Part shown: positions 38,564 through 47,964 of the stretch, piece after piece
Layout: every line of letters begins with the position of its first letter
How positions within the stretch are numbered: the stretch's first letter is position 1
Assembly: GCF_012913485.1 (NCBI RefSeq)
Contig: NZ_CP051774.1
Coordinates: 2,604,001-2,668,000, forward strand
Direction: 5' to 3'
Source of the DNA: Luteolibacter luteus
Lineage (GTDB): Bacteria; Verrucomicrobiota; Verrucomicrobiia; Verrucomicrobiales; Akkermansiaceae
DNA: 64,000 nucleotides
Program-made: the position numbers and the translations under genes
The notes under the pieces: generated by a model
What the model saw: only the letters and a program-made list of their open reading frames with translations
Databases searched by the model: none
What the model was told of the DNA's origin: nothing

Positions 38564-41140
38564 TTAGCGCGGATTTCCCGAAGGACTGCCACCCTCCATG
38601 CCGAGGGGGAAATCAGCCACCAGATCCGCCGCGCGAGCGCGCTCGGCGGGGTCGCCGCCCTCTTGGGCGAGGAGGCTGCGGGCGCGGGAAATGGCGTCCC
38701 GGTAGGCCGACTCCAGCTTTCTGCCGGGGCCGTAGAGCTCGATCTCGAAGATCGCGTAGCCCCAATTCGAGAGCTCGACGCCTTGGAATTTGAGAAAGCG
38801 GGCCTCGACCGGCGGAAAGGAGAGCGGGTCAAAGCGACGCTCCACGGTGAACGTCGAATCGTCGGCAAGGACATTGACCCAAGACTCTCCATCCTTGGAT
38901 GCCAGCATCTTATAGCGGGCTCCGCGCTGGATCTCCCAATGGATCACGGCGCGGTCGAGGGTCTCGATTTTCCCGAGATCCACGGTGAGCCAGCCATCCG
39001 GGATCGCCGCGGTGGACCAGCGGGTCGAGAGATCGCCATCGACCGCTTTTCCCGGGGCGAGTTCGGCGCGTCCGAGTTCCCATGAAGACGCGGTAACCGG
39101 CTTGCCAAGGGCCAGATTGCGGCCTGCACCGAGCAGGTCCACGGGTCGATCGAGGACCGTGAAATTGTCGATGGCCCCGATGAAGGCGTGGTGATCGCTG
39201 CCGATCCGCGCGAGTGGAAGGGCGAAGGTAGTGAGCCGCATGCGGTGGACGAGGCGCTCCACGTGTTCGTCGCCATTCACGTAAAGGCAGGTGCCTTTCG
39301 AGTCACCGGTGAGGGTGATGTCGGACCATTGGTCGGCAGGCGGAGCAAAGTCGAAGAGGGTGGTGTCACCCTCTTTCGCAAAGCCGAGCTTGCCACTGCC
39401 TTTGGTGTTGAGGGTGAGGGTTCCTTGGGGGGATTCGAGGATGATGGCGTCCGGAGGATTTCCGGGATCCGGCTTCAGGGAGAAAGAGAGGGTGTAACCA
39501 AAGCCCTTCGCTTCGAGAGGTGTGGCGACGTAACTTTCGCCGCCTTTCAATTGGAGGGCTTGGCCGGTTTCGCCGGGGATGAAGGCGATGTTCTTCGCAT
39601 GGCCGGTGCGGTCGTTTCCGGAACGGTCATCAAGGTCGCCGTCGAAGCGATACGTCAAAAGGGAGCCATCCTTCGCGACGGTGGCGGCGGAATAGCGGAG
39701 GTTTGCCGCGGGGTCTTCCTTGATGAGGGAACTGCGGGTTTGGAAGGCGGAGTAATCGGCATCCTCACGGGAGCCGCGCCAGCATTTCTCGGCGAAGACC
39801 GGCACGGCGGCGAGAAGTCGGTCGGTGGTATCGTCCATCGAGATGCCGTAGGAGGGCGAGCGGTCATTCCAGATGGCGAAGTTCGCGCCATTCATCTGCG
39901 GATGATCCGCGGGAACGGTGAGCGCGGGGAATTGGTTCGGCTCCCAGTTGCGGTAGAGATCGGCGGTGTCGAGGTAGTCGCGATAGATCCCGGAGTAGGG
40001 CACGATGTAGAGCTTGGCGTCGTCGATGTTCGTGAGGCGGTGGCCGGCGGGCAAGGCGGTGGCGGCATTTCCCCAGCCCCAGTTCCAGAGGTCGATCTGG
40101 AGCCGCTTGTCGACGGGGGTGGTGCCGCTGTAGCGATCCAAACCACCCCATGCATGCGCTTCCTTTCCGTAGGCATGCACGTGTGCGAAGATCTCGTTCA
40201 TCCATGCGCGGAGAAGCTCGCGATCCTCCTGGGTGGAGGTCTCCACTTCATCGGTGCCGATGTGAACCACGGGGCCGGTGAAGGTCGGATGCCGGGGATC
40301 GAGATACTCGGACCAGAGCTTCTTCATGAACTCCATGCCCGCGGGATTCCGGAGATCGAAAGCACCGTGGGAACCAAGCTCCGGCCGGTAGCGGAGAATG
40401 GCTCCAACGTGGCCGGGACCATTGATCTCCGGGACCACGGTGACGCCCAGCGATTTGCCGAGCTCGATGAGATCGCGGAACTCCTGCTTGGTATAGTGGC
40501 CGTCTTTCGCTGCGAGTCCGGGAAAGGTCTCGCTCTCCAAGCGGAAAGCCTGGTCATCGGTGAGATGCAGGTGAAGGACATTCAGCTTGTACCACGCGAG
40601 GTCGCGGACGAGGCGGCGCAGGTAGCCGATCGTGTAGAACTTCCGCGAGACATCGAGGGTGACTCCGCGCATGCGGTACTTCGGGAAGTCGATGGCTTTC
40701 CCGCAAGGGAAGCGATCATGCGAGGGCGCTTGGGAGAGAACCTGAAGCAGGGTCCTTGATCCACGGAGGATACCGAGATGATGTCGGGCGGTGAGGGTCA
40801 GATGTTCGCCCGCTTCGAGGGCGTAGGCTTCTTTGCCCGGCTGGGGGAAGGCGGGATCGAGAACCAAGGCGATGTCTCCCGGATGAGGCTCCCCCTTGGC
40901 AACCGCAGGCAAGCTGCCGGTTTGAAGGAGGAGATCATGAGCGACGCCTTCCGCCAGATCGGAGAGTTCGTCGCTGGAAATCAGCAATCGCGTCGCCGGG
41001 CCAAAGACTGTCGCAGCTTCCCTGCCCTGCCATTGCTGGAGCGAGGGAATGACCGAGGGCTCCGGATTTTCCGCGGCGTGAAGAAGGCCCGCCCCGAGGA
41101 ATAGGGAGAAGGCGCAAGCAAGGGAAACGGGAGCAACCAC
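38564..41140 (-). CDS. Secreted beta-N-acetylhexosaminidase (GH20) with LamG-like and F5/8C domains
   Basis: A large exported GH20 enzyme that removes terminal GlcNAc or GalNAc. Counting from the longest frame (ATG 41215), the signal peptide lies at ~28-48, a GH20b N-domain follows, then the TIM barrel (YRMRGVTLDVSRKFYTIGYL, LHLHLTDDQAFRLE, PEINGPGH, HIGTDEVE with catalytic D322-E323, NFAIWND). A LamG/concanavalin-like module comes at ~530-690 and an F5/8 type C (CBM32-like) domain at ~700-840. The start is moved to GTG 41140 because the upstream ATGs at 41215 and 41203 lie inside the terminator of the M29 gene. The GTG start itself is uncertain. Confidence 0.85.
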   Translation of the reverse strand: MVAPVSLACAFSLFLGAGLLHAAENPEPSVIPSLQQWQGREAATVFGPATRLLISSDELSDLAEGVAHDLLLQTGSLPAVAKGEPHPGDIALVLDPAFPQPGKEAYALEAGEHLTLTARHHLGILRGSRTLLQVLSQAPSHDRFPCGKAIDFPKYRMRGVTLDVSRKFYTIGYLRRLVRDLAWYKLNVLHLHLTDDQAFRLESETFPGLAAKDGHYTKQEFRDLIELGKSLGVTVVPEINGPGHVGAILRYRPELGSHGAFDLRNPAGMEFMKKLWSEYLDPRHPTFTGPVVHIGTDEVETSTQEDRELLRAWMNEIFAHVHAYGKEAHAWGGLDRYSGTTPVDKRLQIDLWNWGWGNAATALPAGHRLTNIDDAKLYIVPYSGIYRDYLDTADLYRNWEPNQFPALTVPADHPQMNGANFAIWNDRSPSYGISMDDTTDRLLAAVPVFAEKCWRGSREDADYSAFQTRSSLIKEDPAANLRYSAATVAKDGSLLTYRFDGDLDDRSGNDRTGHAKNIAFIPGETGQALQLKGGESYVATPLEAKGFGYTLSFSLKPDPGNPPDAIILESPQGTLTLNTKGSGKLGFAKEGDTTLFDFAPPADQWSDITLTGDSKGTCLYVNGDEHVERLVHRMRLTTFALPLARIGSDHHAFIGAIDNFTVLDRPVDLLGAGRNLALGKPVTASSWELGRAELAPGKAVDGDLSTRWSTAAIPDGWLTVDLGKIETLDRAVIHWEIQRGARYKMLASKDGESWVNVLADDSTFTVERRFDPLSFPPVEARFLKFQGVELSNWGYAIFEIELYGPGRKLESAYRDAISRARSLLAQEGGDPAERARAADLVADFPLGMEGGSPSGNPR

Positions 41141-41186
41141 CGCGGGATTACGCCCTTGGACGCACCCGCTCTTCCCCCGAATTTCC

Positions 41187-41217
41187 AAAAAGGTGCCGGG
41201 CATCCTGGCCGGCACCT
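41187..41217 (-). terminator. Intrinsic terminator after the M29 peptidase gene
   Basis: On the minus strand AGGTGCCGG pairs with CCGGCACCT and is followed by TTTTT, a textbook terminator beginning 20 bases after the peptidase stop codon. It overlaps the 5' end of the longest possible GH20 reading frame and so argues for a later GH20 start and a separate promoter. Confidence 0.85.
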
Positions 41218-41236
41218 GCTTTCACTGTTAGCGGGC

Positions 41237-42337
41237 TCAGCCGTTCAGCTTGGCCAGCGACTTCGGCAGGAAGACGCCATCCTTCCGGATCACCTTGCCG
41301 TCGAAGAGGATTTCGCCACCGCCGTAGTCCTTGCGCTGGATGCAGACCATGTCCCAGTGGACTTGGGAGCGGTTGCCATTGTCGGCTTCCTCGTAGGCTT
41401 GGCCCGGGGTGAAGTGGAAGGAACCGCCGATCTTCTCGTCGAAGAGGATATCGCGCATCGGGTGCTTGATGGCGGCATTGTAGCCGAGGGCGAACTCGCC
41501 GATGTAGCGGGCGCCCGCGTCGCTATCGAGGATCTTGTTGATCTCCTTGTTCTTCCCGGGGGACTCGGCCTTCACGACCTTGCCCTTCTCGAAGGTCAGC
41601 TTGATCGAGTCGAAGGGGATGCCCTGATAGATGGTCGGGGCATTGTAGGAAATGACGCCGTTCACGGAGTCCTTCACCGGAGCGGTGAAGACCTCGCCGT
41701 CCGGGATATTGTGAGTGCCCGCGCAGACGATGGCGGGGATGTCCTTGATCGAGAAGGTGAGGTCGGTGCCCGGGCCCTTGATCTGCACCTTGTCGGTCTG
41801 GTCCATCAGCTTCTTCAGCGCGGTGGCGGCAGGAACGAGGCTCTTGTAATCGACCAGACAGACATCAAAGTAGAAATCCTCGAAGGCCTCGGTGCTCATG
41901 CCGGCCTGCTGGGCCATCGAAGGGGTCGGCCAGCGGAGCACGCACCACTTGGTCTTCTTCACGCGCCAATCGATTACCGGGCGCATGTGCTTCATCGCGA
42001 GCTTCATGTTCGTCGCCGGGACATCGCTGCTTTCGGCGATGTTGTGGCTGCCGCGGATCGCGATGTAGGCGTCCATGTCCTTCATCTCGGCGAGAAGATG
42101 CTTCGACATGATCTTATACTGCTCGTCTTCCGCACCCTTCAGCATCTCGCGGGTCAGGCGGGAATTGTGAAGGCGCAGCACGGGCAGCGCACCCTTGGCG
42201 CGGGCCTCGCGGATCAGGGCCAAGCCGATCGATTCCGGCACATCGTAGAGATCAAGGAGGATCTTTTCTCTCTTCTGCAGGGAGGTGGAGTAGCGGACGA
42301 GTTGGCGGGCAAGCTGATCGATGCGCGGGTCGTGCAT
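41237..42337 (-). CDS. M29 family aminopeptidase
   Basis: A 366-residue metallo-aminopeptidase of family M29 (AmpS/aminopeptidase T type), starting [20 protein letters not shown]. Features include [14 protein letters not shown], an [18 protein letters not shown] segment (family [10 protein letters not shown] metal region), [13 protein letters not shown] and [25 protein letters not shown], which carries the glutamate and histidine ligands. It releases N-terminal residues in the cytoplasm. The reading frame remains open far upstream, but that extension is antisense to purN. Its transcript ends at the terminator at 41187-41217. Confidence 0.93.
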   Translation of the reverse strand: MHDPRIDQLARQLVRYSTSLQKREKILLDLYDVPESIGLALIREARAKGALPVLRLHNSRLTREMLKGAEDEQYKIMSKHLLAEMKDMDAYIAIRGSHNIAESSDVPATNMKLAMKHMRPVIDWRVKKTKWCVLRWPTPSMAQQAGMSTEAFEDFYFDVCLVDYKSLVPAATALKKLMDQTDKVQIKGPGTDLTFSIKDIPAIVCAGTHNIPDGEVFTAPVKDSVNGVISYNAPTIYQGIPFDSIKLTFEKGKVVKAESPGKNKEINKILDSDAGARYIGEFALGYNAAIKHPMRDILFDEKIGGSFHFTPGQAYEEADNGNRSQVHWDMVCIQRKDYGGGEILFDGKVIRKDGVFLPKSLAKLNG

Positions 42338-42598
42338 GCGTCTGCTTAGCGAGGCTTTTCCCAAGGCGGAATCCGAAAAGCAGCCGGGGCGCGGTTTTAG
42401 ATCGGGGCTTGCGAATCGGGTGTGATCTTTTGTCGGGAACTCACCTTGCCGTTCGAGGACGCGCTTGAGCCTTTCGCGCTCTTTTCCGGAAGTTCCACCG
42501 CCTCTTTGGAGCCAGTCGAAAGCGACTCCTCGATTCTCAAGCATGCCGTCACATGATCCCTCTTGCGCAGGGCCGCCGGTGCCGCTTCTCCTCCCGCC

Positions 42599-43192
42599 AT
42601 GCGTCTCGGCATCCTTGGCTCCGGTTCCGGCTCGAACATGCAGGCGATCCTCGATGGCGTCGCGGATGGCTCGATTCCCGCGACCATTGCGCTGGTGATG
42701 ACGGAGAACCCGCAGGGCTACATTCTGGAACGAGCAAGGAAGGCCGGCATCCCGACCGCGCTGATCGATTGCCGGGGCTTCAAGTCCAAGTTCCCGGAGG
42801 AGGCGCAGGCGGAGACCGCCGCCGCACTCAAGGAAGCCGGAGTCGATGTGGTATGTCTGGCCGGCTTCATGCGGCTTGTGAAAAAGCCCCTCCTCGAGGC
42901 CTTCCCGGATCGCATCCTCAATATCCACCCTGCCCTGCTGCCCGCCTTTCCCGGCCTGCAGGCATGGCGACAGGCGCTGGAAGCCGGGGTAAAGGAGACC
43001 GGCTGCACGGTCCACTATGTCGATGGCGGGATGGATACCGGGCCGGTCATCCTGCAGGGAAAGGTGCCGGTGCTTGAAGGCGACACCCCGGAATCCCTGC
43101 ACGAACGGATCCTCGAAGCGGAGCACCGCATCTACCCCGAAGCGATCCGGATCGTGGCGCGGAAACTTGCCGTCCCCGCACCGGGAATGTGA
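42599..43192 (+). CDS. purN: Phosphoribosylglycinamide formyltransferase
   Basis: PurN transfers a formyl group from 10-formyltetrahydrofolate to GAR in purine synthesis. From the ATG at 42599 the 197-residue protein reads [20 protein letters not shown], then [35 protein letters not shown], with the catalytic Asn-His (N-I-H) of the family and the downstream [13 protein letters not shown] carrying the catalytic Asp. Twelve in-frame upstream codons are not conserved. It stands alone between the divergent M29 gene and the acyltransferase gene. Confidence 0.95.
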   Translation: MRLGILGSGSGSNMQAILDGVADGSIPATIALVMTENPQGYILERARKAGIPTALIDCRGFKSKFPEEAQAETAAALKEAGVDVVCLAGFMRLVKKPLLEAFPDRILNIHPALLPAFPGLQAWRQALEAGVKETGCTVHYVDGGMDTGPVILQGKVPVLEGDTPESLHERILEAEHRIYPEAIRIVARKLAVPAPGM

Positions 43193-43271
43193 TTGCCGGA
43201 AATGCGGGGATCTGGAGGATCTGCCCGCCGATGATGCCTGAAACCCAAGCCCTCCGCGCACCGGTCGCCTC

Positions 43272-44426
43272 ATGAAAGACGATCTTCCCGGTGCAACCCA
43301 GGAGGAGGTGGCCAAGCATATCCCCGGTCTGGATGGCGTGCGCGGCCTGGCCATCCTGATGGTGATGTTCAGTCACTTCATCAAGCAGGGTGACCACCTG
43401 AACGAGAGCCTGCCCCTGCATCGCCTGATCTCCAGCGGCTTCCTAGGGGTGGACCTGTTCTTCGTGCTGAGCGGCTTCCTGATTACCGGTATCCTGGTGG
43501 AGGCGAAGAAAAAGTCGCACTACTTCCGTACCTTCTACATCCGCCGGGCCCTGCGCATCTTCCCGCTCTACTACCTCGTGCTGGCGGTGGCCTTCCTCTC
43601 CGTCCCGCTGCTTTCTCCCGAAGATGCTCCCAAGCTGACCGGTGCGGACTCTCCGTGGTGGTACTGGCTCTATGCCTCGAACATCGGCATGGCCTTCAAG
43701 GGTGACTGGCTGACCTCCCCGACATGGGTCGACCTCGGCCACTTCTGGTCGCTCGCGGTGGAGGAACAGTTCTACATGGTCTGGCCGCTGGTGGTTTTCT
43801 TCGTGAACCCGAAGTGGCTCTTCCGGCTGTGCCTGCTGCTGGTGATCACCAATCCTCTGGTCATGGGGTGGCTCTACCTAACCATCGGCGACCAGGCCAC
43901 CTACACCTCCACGCTCAGCCGCACCGGCCTGCTGGCGGCAGGGGGCCTGCTGGCGGTGGTCTGGAAGAATCCGGCCCGGAAGCCGCGCTGGATGAGGATG
44001 GCGCTTCCTGTCTTTTGCCTGTCGGGACTGCTGCTGCTGCTGGACCGGACCTTTTTCGGAAAGCACCTCGCGATGTACGAGCCGCTGATCATGCTGTTCT
44101 GCGGAGCCGCCTGCGTCGCGCTCGCTTCGAAGACCACCGGGTTCAGCTTCTTCCGGCGTTTCTTCGAGTCCGATCTCCTCCGCTGGTTCGGGAAATATAG
44201 CTACGGGATCTATGTGTACCACCACGCCCTGCGGAGCGTGTGGGTTCATTTCATCTGGGAACGGCTGGCCGTACCCCTGGTAGGTCCGGGCTGGGCGGGA
44301 ACCGCCATCTACTTCATCGTGGCCACCGCCGCCACGCTGTCCCTCTCCTGGCTAAGCTGGCACTTCTTCGAGGCCAAGATCCTGTCCCTGAAGCGCCATT
44401 TCACCTACGATTCCGCGAAGGTTTGA
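43272..44426 (+). CDS. Acyltransferase family 3 (OafA/YrhL-type) membrane protein
   Basis: A 384-residue integral membrane O-acyltransferase. The N-terminal signature [21 protein letters not shown] contains the conserved arginine and histidine, followed by [37 protein letters not shown] and [19 protein letters not shown], and about ten hydrophobic helices. Such enzymes acetylate or otherwise acylate sugars of surface polysaccharide or peptidoglycan. Its 3' end overlaps the convergent CE2-like esterase gene by 26 bases, so an acylating and a deacylating enzyme are encoded tail to tail. Confidence 0.92.
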   Translation: MKDDLPGATQEEVAKHIPGLDGVRGLAILMVMFSHFIKQGDHLNESLPLHRLISSGFLGVDLFFVLSGFLITGILVEAKKKSHYFRTFYIRRALRIFPLYYLVLAVAFLSVPLLSPEDAPKLTGADSPWWYWLYASNIGMAFKGDWLTSPTWVDLGHFWSLAVEEQFYMVWPLVVFFVNPKWLFRLCLLLVITNPLVMGWLYLTIGDQATYTSTLSRTGLLAAGGLLAVVWKNPARKPRWMRMALPVFCLSGLLLLLDRTFFGKHLAMYEPLIMLFCGAACVALASKTTGFSFFRRFFESDLLRWFGKYSYGIYVYHHALRSVWVHFIWERLAVPLVGPGWAGTAIYFIVATAATLSLSWLSWHFFEAKILSLKRHFTYDSAKV

Positions 44427-45495
44427 GCCCCGGCAACTGCGGCAGGATCTGATCTGCCATCTTGCGGTGGGTCTCGACCGTGGGATGACCGTCCGCCACA
44501 TAGCCGCCGGGAAACTCGTCGAACGTGGCATAGGTCACACGCGGGCTGCCGAGCTCGGTCACCACCCGGCCGATCTGCTCACGAGCCCAAGGCGTGTAGG
44601 GCGAAAGCGCCACGATCCGCGCCTGAGGATGGGCGGCGCGTACGGTATCGATCAGGCGGCGATATTCCCGGCGGAAATTGGCGGAGTCCTTTTCCCGGAT
44701 GCTGCCGTCCTTCCGCGCCAGACCGGTGCGGTCATTCAGGCCGAGGGAAATCACCACCAGATCCGGAGTCCAGCAGCTGAAGTCCCAGCGCGGACTCCGC
44801 TCGTCCATGAGCGTGCGCCCATAGCGCTCGACCATCGCACTGGAACGGCTGCCCTGCCAATCGCAGAGCACCCCGTTTCCGGAACGACAGACGGTGACGT
44901 ACTCCGCATCCAGATCCCGGGCGATCATCGCGGCATAGCCTTTCTCGGAATCGGTGACGGCGAACTTCCTTTCCCAAGGCAAGGTCGGCGCGGTCGCTTC
45001 ATTTCCCTCCGCAGCCGTGAAGGAATCGCCAATGAACTCGATCTTGAGGCGTGGCTGCGAACGCTCGTCGATGAGGCGGGAACCCTCATCCAGGGCAAAT
45101 CGGGAAATCTCGGTGGGCCGGGCGAAGGAAATATTCCGCCTCGCCAGCCGGAGACTGTGAGACCCCGGAGAGAGCCCTTTTGCCAAGGTGACCCAGCCCG
45201 CGTTCCCGGGACCTCGCACGACCCGCTGGAACTCCCCGTCGATGTGGACATTGAAGTAATTTCCCGGGTCGTCGATTTGCACCGCGATCGAGCGTCCGGT
45301 GAAGCCGGTGCTGAGGTAAAATCCCGGCCATGAGGCCCGCCGGTCCCCGTCCGCCGTCTCCTCCCAGCGCCCGACGTAGTGAACCGCGGGGTGGGAGGCA
45401 GGGAATTCCGCGCGCTTTTCCGGTGGACCGTGGACCAGCTTGCAGGAGCTGAGGGCGAGCGCCGCAGCAGCCGGGATAAAGGAAAGCCAACGCAT
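44401..45495 (-). CDS. Lipoprotein SGNH/GDSL esterase, carbohydrate esterase family 2-like
   Basis: A 364-residue probable lipoprotein: MRWLSFIPAAAALALSSC gives a lipobox with C18. Residues ~35-145 form a jelly-roll-like N-domain (YVGRWEETADGDRRASWPGFYLS, VHIDG), and ~150-355 an SGNH hydrolase with EFIGDSFTAAEGN (S158), ISLGLND (N254) and VADGHPTVETHRKMA (D335, H337). This order is that of CE2 acetyl-xylan/acetyl-glucomannan esterases. Upstream codons to 45630 belong to no conserved domain and overlap the miaB start. It is convergent with the acyltransferase gene. Confidence 0.85.
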   Translation of the reverse strand: MRWLSFIPAAAALALSSCKLVHGPPEKRAEFPASHPAVHYVGRWEETADGDRRASWPGFYLSTGFTGRSIAVQIDDPGNYFNVHIDGEFQRVVRGPGNAGWVTLAKGLSPGSHSLRLARRNISFARPTEISRFALDEGSRLIDERSQPRLKIEFIGDSFTAAEGNEATAPTLPWERKFAVTDSEKGYAAMIARDLDAEYVTVCRSGNGVLCDWQGSRSSAMVERYGRTLMDERSPRWDFSCWTPDLVVISLGLNDRTGLARKDGSIREKDSANFRREYRRLIDTVRAAHPQARIVALSPYTPWAREQIGRVVTELGSPRVTYATFDEFPGGYVADGHPTVETHRKMADQILPQLPGLKPSRNRR

Positions 45496-45607
45496 GCGCG
45501 CGGATCTTTGGGGGGCCGGGAAGCCCCCCGACAACCGCAAAATTCCCGTATTTCTCCCGGCTTGAAACCCCGGCCGGGGGCCGCTAGCGTCCGCCGCCCC
45601 GGTCCCT

Positions 45608-46978
45608 ATGCCAAAAGTCCACATCCGCACCTACGGTTGCCAAATGAACGAACGCGACTCCGAACAAGTCGCGCAGATGTTCAGCGAAGGCGGCTACACG
45701 GTCACCCCCGTGGAAGCGGAGGCAGATGCCATCCTCGTGAATACCTGCTCGGTCCGTGACCAGGCCGAGCAGAAGGCGCTGGGAAAAATGGGGAACATGG
45801 GCAGCTACCGGCGGAACAAGCCCCACGTGGTCTTCGGCTTCATGGGCTGCATGGCCCAGAGCCGCGGCCCGGAGCTCTTCGAGCGGATCCCTCACCTGGA
45901 CGTGGTGGTGGGCACGCAGAAGTACCACAAGGTTTTCGAGTATGTGGACACCATCCTCCAGCGCCGCTTGCAGCGCCGGATGGATGAGCTGGAACTCTCC
46001 CTCACCGGTGAAAGCGTCTGCGACGTGGAGGAGGAAGCAGGTTCGCAGAACACGATCCGCGACCATATCCCAAAGGATCTCAACGCCTCCGCCTTCGTTT
46101 CGATCATGCAGGGCTGCAACATGCGCTGCTCCTTCTGCATCGTGCCGGATACCCGCGGAAAAGAACGCGGTCGCCCGATCCAGGAGATCGTGGAGGAAGT
46201 GAAGCGCCTGCGCGATCACGGCGTGAAGGAGATCACGCTGCTGGGACAAATCGTGAACCTCTACGGTCGCACGGAGTTCGAGAAGGTGGATGGCAAGTCG
46301 CCCTTCGTGCAACTCCTCGAGCAGGTGCATGCGGTCGAGGGCATCGAGCGCATCCGCTTCACCTCGCCTCACCCGATCGGCTATCGCGACGATCTGGTCG
46401 CCGCCTTCACCTACCTGCCGAAGCTTTGCTCGCACATCCACTTTCCGATGCAGAGCGGATCCGACCGCATCCTCAAGGCGATGCGCCGGCCCTACAAGAA
46501 CGAGAAGTTCGTGGAGATCTGCGAGAAGATGAAGGCCGCCCGGCCCGGCATCGCGATCACCACGGATATCATCGTCGGCTTCCCCGGTGAGGAAGAGGAA
46601 GACTTCATGGCGACGGTGGAAACCGTGCAACGCCTGCAGTTCGACAACGCTTTCGTCTTCCGCTATTCGAAGCGCAAGGACACCCCGGCCGCCGACATGG
46701 ACGGCCAGCTCCCGGAGCGCGTGAAGGAGGAGCGAAACCAGCGCCTGCTGGACGTGGTCAACGAGATCGCCAAGGCCAAGCACCAGGCCATGGTCGGCAC
46801 GGTGCAGCGCGTGCTCTGCGAGGGACCCTCGAAGACCAACAAACAGCGCCTCACCGGACGCACGGACACCAACAAGATCCTGATCTTCGACGGTGACGCC
46901 CACAAGCTGACCGGGCAACTGCTCGACATCCGCGTGGAGGAGAGCACGGGCTTCACGCTCTACGGCAGCGTGATCTGA
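45608..46978 (+). CDS. miaB: tRNA-2-methylthio-N6-dimethylallyladenosine synthase
   Basis: MiaB is the radical-SAM methylthiotransferase that converts i6A37 to ms2i6A37 in tRNAs reading UNN codons. The 456-residue protein has the N-terminal UPF0004 domain with C11 (RTYGCQMNERDSE), C47 (NTCSVR) and C81 (FMGCMAQ) for the auxiliary cluster. The radical-SAM CNMRCSFC has C170, C174 and C177, followed by GCNMRC--C-VP-TRG, and a C-terminal TRAM domain (RLTGRTDTNKILIFDG). It is divergent from the esterase gene; the start codon lies 112 bases from that gene's start. Confidence 0.96.
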   Translation: MPKVHIRTYGCQMNERDSEQVAQMFSEGGYTVTPVEAEADAILVNTCSVRDQAEQKALGKMGNMGSYRRNKPHVVFGFMGCMAQSRGPELFERIPHLDVVVGTQKYHKVFEYVDTILQRRLQRRMDELELSLTGESVCDVEEEAGSQNTIRDHIPKDLNASAFVSIMQGCNMRCSFCIVPDTRGKERGRPIQEIVEEVKRLRDHGVKEITLLGQIVNLYGRTEFEKVDGKSPFVQLLEQVHAVEGIERIRFTSPHPIGYRDDLVAAFTYLPKLCSHIHFPMQSGSDRILKAMRRPYKNEKFVEICEKMKAARPGIAITTDIIVGFPGEEEEDFMATVETVQRLQFDNAFVFRYSKRKDTPAADMDGQLPERVKEERNQRLLDVVNEIAKAKHQAMVGTVQRVLCEGPSKTNKQRLTGRTDTNKILIFDGDAHKLTGQLLDIRVEESTGFTLYGSVI

Positions 46979-47002
46979 CAGGGCGAAAAAACCGCGCCGC
47001 CC

Positions 47003-47749
47003 CTAGAGGCGTAACCTCACCGCGACCAGTGCGGCGGCGTGGCGATTCTCCACCCCGAGCTTGGCGTAGATATTTTCCAGGTGCTTCTTCACCGTGCCCG
47101 GACTGATCTCCAGCAGGAAGGCGATCTCGGCATTGGTCTTCCCCTCCGCGAGCCATCTGAGGACTTCACGTTCCCGCATGCTGAGAGGGACATCCTCCAA
47201 GCTCGCGTCCTCGCCCAGGGATCTTGCCAAACGCTGCTGGACTTGAAGGCGGGAGAAAACCTCCCGCACGTGCGGTTCAAGCAAGGCTAACAAGCCCCGT
47301 TCGTTAGCAGTGAAGCCGCGCTTGCCGCGGGAACCGATCAGGCTCAAGCGGCAGTCCTTGCGAAGCGACATGTCCAGCACCAGGCCATCTTCCTGGTCTA
47401 CCTGGCTGAAGCCCTGCGCGTAGAGATCCGTGAGGTGCCACTGCTTCCGGCTCAGGAAATCCGAGATCGCGCCGACGCTGCCGCGGCATTGCTCATAGAC
47501 GGGATTCTGGTGCGCGTGGGCATGCAGGGAAGCATTCACCGCGGCCGGCACCGCATCCATGGGATCATAGACCGTGCGGACATCCAGCCCTTGGAAGCCA
47601 TACCAATCCACCACGCAGATGTCGGCGCTGAGCACCTTGCGCATGGCTCCTAACAGGTGGCTGGAAAACTCCTCGGCACTCCGCGTCCGGTGGACGAGGA
47701 GCACCGCCTCATTGAATCTCCCGACTTCCGCACAGGAAAGCGTGCGCAT
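47003..47749 (-). CDS. LuxR-family response-type transcriptional regulator
   Basis: A 248-residue regulator starting MRTLSCAEVGRFNEAVLL (ATG 47749). The C-terminal ~65 residues are a LuxR/GerE helix-turn-helix (LSMREREVLRWLAEGKTNAEIAFLLEISPGTVKKHLENIYAKLGVENR). The N-terminal ~170 residues look like a GAF-type or autoinducer-like sensor domain with no phosphoacceptor receiver. Upstream codons to 47845 are ignored because they read into the promoter region of the next gene. It is divergent from the frameshifted surface protein gene, 215 bases between starts. No luxI-like gene is present. Confidence 0.85.
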   Translation of the reverse strand: MRTLSCAEVGRFNEAVLLVHRTRSAEEFSSHLLGAMRKVLSADICVVDWYGFQGLDVRTVYDPMDAVPAAVNASLHAHAHQNPVYEQCRGSVGAISDFLSRKQWHLTDLYAQGFSQVDQEDGLVLDMSLRKDCRLSLIGSRGKRGFTANERGLLALLEPHVREVFSRLQVQQRLARSLGEDASLEDVPLSMREREVLRWLAEGKTNAEIAFLLEISPGTVKKHLENIYAKLGVENRHAAALVAVRLRL

Positions 47750-47964
47750 ACGCGGGATGATTCGGAATTCCGCGTAATTTGGAAGAGCTAACTTCCAAGG
47801 ACCGGTGCCTGAACGTCTCAGCCGCCGCAAGGGCCGGACGGGCACGATGGAATGGCCTCGACCTGGGACATGACTCTTTGTTATCAGGAGACACCCTCCC
47901 CTTACTCAGGCTCCACCTGGCCCATTCCTTCAGCTGGGCATCCCCTCGGGTAAGGACAAACCCA

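Noticed and set aside
39188-40759. 523-codon open frame on the plus strand
   Set aside because: Antisense to the GH20 catalytic and LamG regions; composition is that of a shadow frame.
42338-43354. Upstream extension of the M29 peptidase frame to 705 codons
   Set aside because: The extra part is antisense to purN and lacks peptidase similarity; the M29 N-terminus [14 protein letters not shown] fixes the start at 42337.
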